Shown: in pieces, positions 57,890 through 64,000 of the stretch
How the letters are laid out: each line of letters begins with the position of its first letter
Numbering within the stretch: position 1 is the first letter of the stretch
Assembly (NCBI RefSeq): GCF_014648435.1
Contig: NZ_BMRC01000011.1
Coordinates: forward strand, 303,325-367,324
Source: Nonomuraea spiralis
GTDB taxonomy: Bacteria > Actinomycetota > Actinomycetes > Streptosporangiales > Streptosporangiaceae
Direction of reading: 5' to 3'
DNA length: 64,000 bases
Notes under the pieces: generated by a model
What the model was told of the DNA's origin: nothing
The model's database searches: none
What the model saw: the letters and a program-made list of their open reading frames with translations, nothing else
Position numbers and translations under genes: made by a program

Positions 57890-59079
57890 ACGAGGTCGAG
57901 GAGACTCTCAGCAGAACGCTCGGGCAGGCGGCCGGGCGGGCGCCCCGGCTGCCGGTCGGGTTGCCCGCGCGGCTCGAAGGCATGCACCTGCGCAGACGGC
58001 GCCGTACCAGGACGGCGCTGGCCGCCGCGGCGGTCGTCCTGGTCGCGGGCGGGACGCTGGCTGTGACGGGCGACGGCGGGACCACGACGGTGTCGCAGCA
58101 CGAGGCCGCCTCCGGGGTGCGTGCCGCGAAGCCGTCCCGGCCCGTGGAGAAGGTCTGGCCGAAGGCGGTGCGGAAGATCCCCGAGAAGGGGCCCGACGGG
58201 GCGGTGCGGCAACCGGTGGCGTTCGTCGACGACCGTACGTTGCTCATGGCCACGCGGGTGGGCTCCGGGCGGACGACCGCCCTGTACGCCTACGACCTCG
58301 ACAGCGGCGCTCAACGCAGGATCGTCGCCGTGCCGGAGACCGACGGGGGGCTGATCGCGAGGTTCGCGGTGGGCGGTGGCCAGGTGGTCTGGTGGACCGC
58401 GACGAAGGACCGCGTCGCGCGCCTGTGGGCGGTCCCGGTCGGCGGCGGCACGCCCAGGATCGTCGCCGGCCAGAGCATCAAGGAGGGCGACGGCAGCGGG
58501 ATCGACAACCTCGCCGTGGTGGACGGCAAGATCGTCTTCTCTCTGTACGTCGGCGGCGTCTTCACCGTCCCCCTGACGGGCGGCGCCGTGACGCCGATCG
58601 ACGTGGGCGCCGGGATGCACCTGCTGTCCTGGCCGTGGATCGGTACGCCGGGGCAGGGCGGAGAGCCCCACGGCACGGTGTTCGAACGGATCAGGAACGT
58701 CGAGACCGGCGAGGTCAGGACGGCCGTCATCCGTCCCGGCGAGCAACTGCTCCTGTGCGGCGTGACGCTCTGCCTGGGCGGCACCCGCGACGGCTCCACG
58801 TTCTTCCGCGACCGGGACGGCTCGTCGCAGAAGGACGTGCCCGGCATCGTGGCCCAGGGAGACCCGCCGACCCAGGACCGTTTCTACGTCTCCACGTACG
58901 GCGACAGGGAGATCACCGGCGCGGGACTGTACGACCTGGACACCGGCGAGTCAGGCGACCTGGGCATCCCCGGGGAGGGCGACTACATAGGACTGCCGTC
59001 CGCGGACCCGACCGGCAGACTCCTCAGCTACACCGTCGGCGACGACCTCTACCTGATCGACCTGGCCGAGATCCGGTAG
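57886..59079 (+). CDS. Membrane-anchored propeller-like protein, putative anti-sigma partner
   Basis: 397 residues from GTG 57886. A short cytoplasmic N-terminus (about 45 residues) and one membrane helix ('TALAAAAVVLVAGGTLAV', about 46-63) precede a large outer domain with repeated Asp/Gly-rich strands such as 'TTALYAYDLDSGAQRRIVAV' and 'RLWAVPVGGGTPRIVAG', like a beta-propeller. Tight coupling to the sigma gene suggests an anti-sigma or sensor role, although no zinc-binding anti-sigma motif is visible. Two Cys ('LLLCGVTLCLGG') may form a disulfide outside the cell. Confidence 0.7.
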   Translation: MNEVEETLSRTLGQAAGRAPRLPVGLPARLEGMHLRRRRRTRTALAAAAVVLVAGGTLAVTGDGGTTTVSQHEAASGVRAAKPSRPVEKVWPKAVRKIPEKGPDGAVRQPVAFVDDRTLLMATRVGSGRTTALYAYDLDSGAQRRIVAVPETDGGLIARFAVGGGQVVWWTATKDRVARLWAVPVGGGTPRIVAGQSIKEGDGSGIDNLAVVDGKIVFSLYVGGVFTVPLTGGAVTPIDVGAGMHLLSWPWIGTPGQGGEPHGTVFERIRNVETGEVRTAVIRPGEQLLLCGVTLCLGGTRDGSTFFRDRDGSSQKDVPGIVAQGDPPTQDRFYVSTYGDREITGAGLYDLDTGESGDLGIPGEGDYIGLPSADPTGRLLSYTVGDDLYLIDLAEIR

Positions 59080-60236
59080 CCGCGACGGGCCCGGGCGAGC
59101 AGGAACGTGACCAGGGACACGACGACGATGCCCAAGCCGAAGACGCGGAACGTGGCCACCGGCCCCAGAGCCCGCACCGCGAACCCGGCGCCGATGGCGG
59201 GCAGGGAGATGGCGGCGTACGCGACGACGTAGAACGCGGACATCACCCGGGCGCGGTGCTCGGGCGGCGCCGCCGCGCCCAGCAGTCCCAGGGACCCGCC
59301 GAGCCCGAGACCGCCGCCGAGGCCGATCACCACGCTGGACACGACGAACCTCGCGGCGCTCCCGGCCGAGATCGACAGCGTGAGCAGGGCGACGCCGGCG
59401 GCCAGGACGAGCATGCCGGACGAGAGCTGGCCGGAAACCGGCAGGCCGCGCCCGGCGGAGGCGGGGAGTCGGCGGGCGAGCACGGGGGCCAGGGCGGCGG
59501 CCGTGCCCATGACGAAGATGGCCACCCCGCCGGGCAGGTTCCCCGCCGAGCCCATGAGGGCGGGCGCCAGCGCGGGCACCAGGGCCAGGTACAGCCCGAC
59601 GATCGACCAGGACGACGTCACCCCGAGCCCCGACAACACGAACGGCCCCAGGATCTCCTTCGGCACGCCCGGGGCCGCCATCCTGAACCCGGCCCGCGCG
59701 CCCACCGTCTCCGGCCGCGCCCAGACTCCGGCGAGCAGGAGCAGGTCCACCGCCGCGAGCACGGCGAAGGGCGTCAGGAGCGGGGCGGGCGCGTACTCGA
59801 CCAGGACCGCGCCGAGCAGCCCGCCGACCCCCACCCCGAGCCCGCTGGCCAGCGTGTTGAGCAGCCCGGCGGCGGCGGGACGCAGGTCGAGCAGGGCCGC
59901 GCCGGCGGCGCTGATCGCGACGCCGGTGGCCAGGCCCTGAAGGCCGCGCGCGACGAACAGCCAGCCCACCCCCGACGCCGCCAGGAACAGCCCGAGCGAG
60001 ACGAGCAGCCCGGCGAGTCCGGCCAGAATGGCCGGACGCCGCCCCCACGAGTCGGAGATCCGCCCGAACAGCAGCAGCGCCGCGAGCACACCGAGACAGT
60101 ACGCGGCGTAGACCAGCGTCAGCGTGGACGTGGGAATCTCCCAGGCGGACGCGTAGAGCTTGTAGAGCGGGGACGGCGTGGCCGACGCGGCCAGGCAGAG
60201 ACCGATGACCCCGGCCTTGATGGTGATGTCGTTCAC
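59049..60236 (-). CDS. MFS transporter
   Basis: 395 residues with about twelve hydrophobic helices. The loop between helices 2 and 3 carries 'GRISDSWGRRPAI', the major facilitator signature. Family members of this type are mostly drug or metabolite exporters; the substrate is not apparent. Its 3' end overlaps the convergent propeller-like gene by 31 bp. It is divergent from the GlxA-like regulator, its probable controller. Confidence 0.9.
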   Translation of the reverse strand: MNDITIKAGVIGLCLAASATPSPLYKLYASAWEIPTSTLTLVYAAYCLGVLAALLLFGRISDSWGRRPAILAGLAGLLVSLGLFLAASGVGWLFVARGLQGLATGVAISAAGAALLDLRPAAAGLLNTLASGLGVGVGGLLGAVLVEYAPAPLLTPFAVLAAVDLLLLAGVWARPETVGARAGFRMAAPGVPKEILGPFVLSGLGVTSSWSIVGLYLALVPALAPALMGSAGNLPGGVAIFVMGTAAALAPVLARRLPASAGRGLPVSGQLSSGMLVLAAGVALLTLSISAGSAARFVVSSVVIGLGGGLGLGGSLGLLGAAAPPEHRARVMSAFYVVAYAAISLPAIGAGFAVRALGPVATFRVFGLGIVVVSLVTFLLARARRGYRISARSIR

Positions 60237-60274
60237 TCACCTCACCCTGGCGAAGTCGTTCTGCCGCCACGAGT

Positions 60275-60307
60275 GGCAGGACTGCCCACCTTCGTCAAAA
60301 TCCTGCC
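60275..60307. promoter_or_regulatory. Inverted repeat in the MFS / GlxA-like intergenic region
   Basis: GGCAGGA (60275-60281) and TCCTGCC (60301-60307) form a 7-bp inverted repeat 19 nt apart, between divergent regulator and transporter genes. A nearby CTGCCGCCAC/GTGGCAG near-palindrome (60261-60279) overlaps it. One or both may be the operator of the regulator. Confidence 0.35.
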
Positions 60308-60322
60308 GCTAGTCTGGGACGC

Positions 60323-61291
60323 GTGAAGGCTCCTGGAACGGTCGCGGTGGCCGTGATCGACGGCATGCCGATGTTCGAACTGTCCATCGCCTGCGAGACG
60401 TTCGGCCTGGAGCGGCTCGACCTCGCCGACCCCTGGTACGAGCTGCGCCTGGCCGCCTCCGGCCCGGTCCGCACCCGCAACGGGTTCGCGCTGACGCCGC
60501 CGTACGGGCTCGACGCGCTGGTGAGCGCCGACACGGTGGTCGTCCCCGCGCTCCCGGGCGTCTACGTGGACGGCGACGCCCGGCCGGACGCCGACCTGCT
60601 GGACGCGCTCAGAGCCGCGCACGACCGCGGCGCGCGCCTGGTCTCGTTCTGCACGGGCGCGTTCGCGCTGGCCGCCGCGGGCCTGCTCGACGGCCGTACC
60701 GCCACCACCCACTGGATGCGCGCCGACCTGCTGCGCGCCCGCCATCCGCGCGTCCGCGTGGACGCGTCCGTCCTGTACGTGGACGACGGCGACATCCTGA
60801 CCAGCGCGGGCCGCAGCGCCGGGCTCGACCTGTGCCTGCACGTCATCCGCCAGGACCTCGGCTCGGAGGTCGCCAACCAGGTGGCCCGCCGCCTCGTCGT
60901 CCAGGCCCACCGGCCGGGCGGCCAGGCCCTGTACATCCAGGCCCCGATGCCCCGCACCGAGGGCGACGGCCTCGCGCCGGTGTTGCAGTGGGCGACCGAG
61001 CGCCTGCACCGCCCGCTCACCGTCGCCCAGCTGGCCAGGCAGGCCGGGCTGAGCTCCCGTACCCTGGCCCGGCGTTTCCACGACGCCACCGGCACCACGC
61101 CCCTGCGCTGGCTGCACGCGCAACGGCTGTCCCGGGCCAGGCAGCTCCTGGAGTCCACCGACCTGCCCGTGGACCGGGTCGGCGAGGAGTGCGGGCTGGG
61201 CTCGGCGGGCAACCTCCGGCACCACTTCACCCGCGCCGTCGGCGTCACCCCGACCGAGTACCGCAGGGCCTTCCACGAGACCCGCACGTGA
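60323..61291 (+). CDS. GlxA-family transcriptional regulator (DJ-1/PfpI plus AraC HTH)
   Basis: 322 residues from GTG 60323. Residues 1-190 form a DJ-1/PfpI-like domain, with Cys in 'LVSFCTGAFALAAAGLLDGR' at the usual elbow position and 'ATTHWMRADLLRARHPRVRV'. The C-terminal 100 have two HTH motifs ('LTVAQLARQAGLSSRTLARR', 'VGEECGLGSAGNLRHHFTRA'). The domain senses a small molecule rather than hydrolysing peptides. The MFS gene across 86 bp is the likely target. Confidence 0.92.
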   Translation: MKAPGTVAVAVIDGMPMFELSIACETFGLERLDLADPWYELRLAASGPVRTRNGFALTPPYGLDALVSADTVVVPALPGVYVDGDARPDADLLDALRAAHDRGARLVSFCTGAFALAAAGLLDGRTATTHWMRADLLRARHPRVRVDASVLYVDDGDILTSAGRSAGLDLCLHVIRQDLGSEVANQVARRLVVQAHRPGGQALYIQAPMPRTEGDGLAPVLQWATERLHRPLTVAQLARQAGLSSRTLARRFHDATGTTPLRWLHAQRLSRARQLLESTDLPVDRVGEECGLGSAGNLRHHFTRAVGVTPTEYRRAFHETRT

Positions 61292-61294
61292 GCT

Positions 61295-63868
61295 TCACGC
61301 GGATTCGTCGCCCGGTGACGTGAGGTCGACGTAGGTCCGCGTGAACACCGTCAGCGGGCCGATCCCGCCGGTCGGCAGCTCACCGGCCGCCTCCTCGCCG
61401 CTGATCGCCGGGTTCATCCGCAGGACGAGGTCGTCCGAGCTCACCTTCGGCGTACTGGTGACCATGCGCAGCTGGGCCGCCCATTCCTCGCCCACGAACT
61501 GCGACTGCCACAAATAGAAGTACCGTTTCCACTCGGTCGGCAGATCTTCCAGACCAGGAAGCAGATCGGAGGCCGGCACCTGTTCCGCGGTCGTCACGGC
61601 GAGCACCAGCAGATTCGCCGAATAGTACGCGTACCGCTCCGCGGGACTGGCGATCCTGGGCCGATAATTGGGCAGGTCGACATCGGTCTGCGCATTCAGC
61701 CGCTTGAAAAGCCGCCGTACCAGGGCGTGCCAGCGATCGGCGTCCTGGCCCATCTTGGCCAGCTCCGCCAGGAACACGACCGCGGGGGCGCGCGACGACA
61801 GGGTCGCCCACGACAGCAGCGAACGCAGCAGGGAATCGTCCAGGGTCTCCGTGAGAATACGCCGGGGCATGGAGACCATCTCGGTCAGCAACGATTTGAC
61901 GAGCCGCGCGATGAGGAATTCGCCGAACGTCGCGTGCAGGAATTCGTACGCGCGGACCACGTCCGCGTCCCGGGCCGCCTTCGCCTCGTAAATGAAGAAG
62001 AACCGGCCGAAGGTCTGCTCCCCAGGGCTGGCCGGGGTGGAGAAACCGGGCTCGCGCAGATCCTGGCGAAGAGCGCCCAGATCGTCGCTCACCTGCACCG
62101 ACGTGGCCCACTGGCTGCGCCGGTTGAGCATGGAGAAGGCCACGAAACCCAGCCGTTGCAGCTCCAGCTCGGCGCGGTCGTCCAGCTCGTCGGTCGGGCA
62201 CCGGCCCTTCTTCAGCTCCCTCTTGACGAAGCTGATGATCAATTGCTCGTACAACTCGCCCTGTCCCAGGCCGGGTGCGGCCTTTCCCAGCGCGTTGTCG
62301 TCGGCGTCGTACAGCGCGAGCATGAGCAGGAGCAGCGGCTGTTCGGCCAGATCGCGGTGGGCCAATGCCAGGGCGAGCGTGAAAGGCTTCACGCCGAGCC
62401 TGTTGAAGTACGAGGAATTGGTCTTGTTCCAGACACGCAGCCAACGGCCTATCTGATCCTCGTCGAACGGTTCGAGCCGCGTGACAATCGTGCTCGTCGA
62501 GGGCTGAGCACAATGGAAAACGGCGGTGCGCGACGTGACGATGACCGCGACGGTACGCCCCGCCGCCGCCTCCCGCTCCTGAAAACGTTCGACCTTTCCC
62601 AGGTAGTCGGACTGCCTGACGCCGGTCGCCTGCAGCAGCTCGTCGAAGCCGTCCAGGATCAGCACCGGCAACGCGTTCCCCGCCGATCGGGCGAGAGCGG
62701 GCCAGCGCAGTTTCTCCCCGGTCGCGTGATAGATCGCGTCCTCGATCTGCTCCTGGACGTCGGCGTTCGCCGACACCTCGCGCAACGGCACCAGGACGGG
62801 GAAGAACGCCGTCGGCAGGCGCGCGCCGAGGATCTTGGTGAGCACCGACTTGCCCGCACCCGGCTGGCCCAGCACGATCAGCGGCGTACGTCCCGCCGCC
62901 GAGCGCGTCAGGCAGGCGGCGAGGAAGCTCGGCAGGTCCTCGCGTACCGGCTTGTCCTTCCACCAGGACTCCATGCTCGGGTTGTCCCGTCCCGACAACA
63001 CCTCACCCGCGCGGAAGCGCTGCGGCAGGTACGCCTCCTCCAACGTCGGTAATCGCATCCCGACGGGCACGTCGCCGGTCTCCGCCACCGCACACGCGAG
63101 TGCGTTCTGCTGCGTTCTCCTCAACGCCTCAAGCTCCACGGGGAGGACCTTGCCGGCGGTCATCCCGGCCAGCACCCGTTCCAGCCCCGCGAGGCTGGCC
63201 CGGGTGGCCTGGTGCTCGGTCATCTGGGCCCACAACGCGAACTCCGGCACGTCGCCCGCCAGCCGCCGGTAACCGTCCTCGTACCGGGCCAGCGCGAGCC
63301 CCGGCAGCGCCATGCCGACCTCCATGATGATCTGCTCCTCTCCGTGAGAGGTCAGCTCGTCCCAGCCGGCGACGCCCTTCAGGACGCTGAGCATGTTGTG
63401 CGCGAGCCCTTCGTAGAACGTGACGATGTCGGCCCTGACGTCTTCGTACGGGCGCTGCGGCGACGGGCACGGCGGCACCTCAAGGCCGTCCAGGACGATG
63501 CGCACGTTGTCCTGGAGCTTGCCGCGCCGCTTCGGGGTGAGCGCGCCCGCCGTCCGCTTGACGAGCCTCAGGTCGTCGTCGGTGAACGGGAGCCTCAGGC
63601 CGTCCACGGCCTCGAAGAGCGACGTGATCACGAGGATCTCGTGAGCGGCCTCGATCCGTTCGGTACGGCTGCGCCAGTCGTCGCCGGACCGCCACTCGCG
63701 CCATCGTCCGAGCAGGTCGTTGCCCAGCCTGATGAGCTCGTTCTTGGCGTCGACGAGGTCCCAGAGGCCGAGCGTGCCCAGACCGAGCAGCGTGTCCAGC
63801 TTCTTGATCGCCGGATCCGTGCCACCCAGCAGACGCACCGCGTCGCCGTACCGGTACTCACGGTTCAT
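61295..63868 (-). CDS. NACHT-domain STAND NTPase, putative anti-phage defence protein
   Basis: 857 residues. A helical N-terminal domain (about 1-250; begins 'YRYGDAVRLLGG') resembles the helical N-terminal modules of actinobacterial NACHT proteins. The NTPase has Walker A 'VLGQPGAGKSVLTK' (about 331-344) and Walker B 'PVLILDGFDELL' (about 401-412), the latter with the adjacent acidic residues typical of NACHT, plus an 'IVTSRTAVF' sensor segment. The C-terminal 300 residues are helical ('YEFLHATFGEFLIARLVK' is the NACHT-associated motif). Bacterial NACHT proteins are established anti-phage sensors. Here it is a stand-alone gene converging on the GlxA-like gene. Confidence 0.85.
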   Translation of the reverse strand: MNREYRYGDAVRLLGGTDPAIKKLDTLLGLGTLGLWDLVDAKNELIRLGNDLLGRWREWRSGDDWRSRTERIEAAHEILVITSLFEAVDGLRLPFTDDDLRLVKRTAGALTPKRRGKLQDNVRIVLDGLEVPPCPSPQRPYEDVRADIVTFYEGLAHNMLSVLKGVAGWDELTSHGEEQIIMEVGMALPGLALARYEDGYRRLAGDVPEFALWAQMTEHQATRASLAGLERVLAGMTAGKVLPVELEALRRTQQNALACAVAETGDVPVGMRLPTLEEAYLPQRFRAGEVLSGRDNPSMESWWKDKPVREDLPSFLAACLTRSAAGRTPLIVLGQPGAGKSVLTKILGARLPTAFFPVLVPLREVSANADVQEQIEDAIYHATGEKLRWPALARSAGNALPVLILDGFDELLQATGVRQSDYLGKVERFQEREAAAGRTVAVIVTSRTAVFHCAQPSTSTIVTRLEPFDEDQIGRWLRVWNKTNSSYFNRLGVKPFTLALALAHRDLAEQPLLLLMLALYDADDNALGKAAPGLGQGELYEQLIISFVKRELKKGRCPTDELDDRAELELQRLGFVAFSMLNRRSQWATSVQVSDDLGALRQDLREPGFSTPASPGEQTFGRFFFIYEAKAARDADVVRAYEFLHATFGEFLIARLVKSLLTEMVSMPRRILTETLDDSLLRSLLSWATLSSRAPAVVFLAELAKMGQDADRWHALVRRLFKRLNAQTDVDLPNYRPRIASPAERYAYYSANLLVLAVTTAEQVPASDLLPGLEDLPTEWKRYFYLWQSQFVGEEWAAQLRMVTSTPKVSSDDLVLRMNPAISGEEAAGELPTGGIGPLTVFTRTYVDLTSPGDESA

Positions 63869-64000
63869 GACGGAATTATGAAGCTGTCGACACAGATGAG
63901 GTGATCTCAGAGAAATAATTCGGACGATTGCGGATTTCCGGGACGTCGGCGGTGGCGTTTCCGGGCCTTTCGGGAGAAGTCGTCGAAGGCCGGAGGCAGA

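Noticed and set aside
1..64000. Search for tRNA, rRNA, prophage structural genes and secondary-metabolite core enzymes.
   Set aside because: None could be supported; the island's large genes are T7SS components and substrates, not modular synthases.

Overview
The window is very GC-rich, densely coded DNA with GTG and TTG starts, ECF sigma factors, Spo0M, a HelR-type RNA polymerase protector and a non-mycobacterial type VII secretion locus. Together these point to a sporulating, filamentous actinomycete, most like Streptosporangiales (Nonomuraea or Streptosporangium type). That placement is inferred from gene content. I saw no tRNA, rRNA or CRISPR array.

Left flank (1-16 kb): the tail of a TPR-bearing ECF sigma factor, a GH15 glycosidase, a secreted PEBP-fold protein, an HTH/coiled-coil/NB-ARC/TPR protein, two small membrane proteins and Spo0M with a His-rich tail. 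Next comes a 1.4-kb patch bounded by imperfect 80-bp inverted repeats, holding an IS1182-type transposase remnant. It is followed by helR, preceded by a near-perfect rifamycin-associated element (RAE). An ECF41 sigma factor (sigJ) with an FAD oxidoreductase, a DinB-like protein, and two small genes that both look internally deleted complete this part.

Centre (16-56 kb): one large type VII secretion (T7SS) island. The core comprises mycP, eccC, eccD and eccB; eccE is not visible. Accessory genes include a pseudokinase with an extracellular SapA-like domain, a secreted protein with the same domain, a lytic transglycosylase joined to a WXG-like helical region, two YbaB-like proteins, several WXG100 proteins, and two apparently duplicated two-gene modules encoding proline-rich exported proteins. 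Three of these proteins share one C-terminal tail motif. The island ends in a minus-strand run whose main product is a 4991-residue protein. Its N-terminus is helical with a membrane segment, its middle is beta-rich and repetitive, and its C-terminal third carries kinase-like repeats and a terminal amidoligase-like domain. Two small genes follow it and could be immunity proteins. I read this as an exported multi-enzyme toxin or effector. It is the strongest candidate for an undescribed system here.

Right flank (56-64 kb): an AraC regulator, a SigE-family sigma factor coupled to a membrane-anchored propeller-like partner, an MFS transporter divergent from a GlxA-type regulator, and a NACHT NTPase of the kind seen in anti-phage defence.
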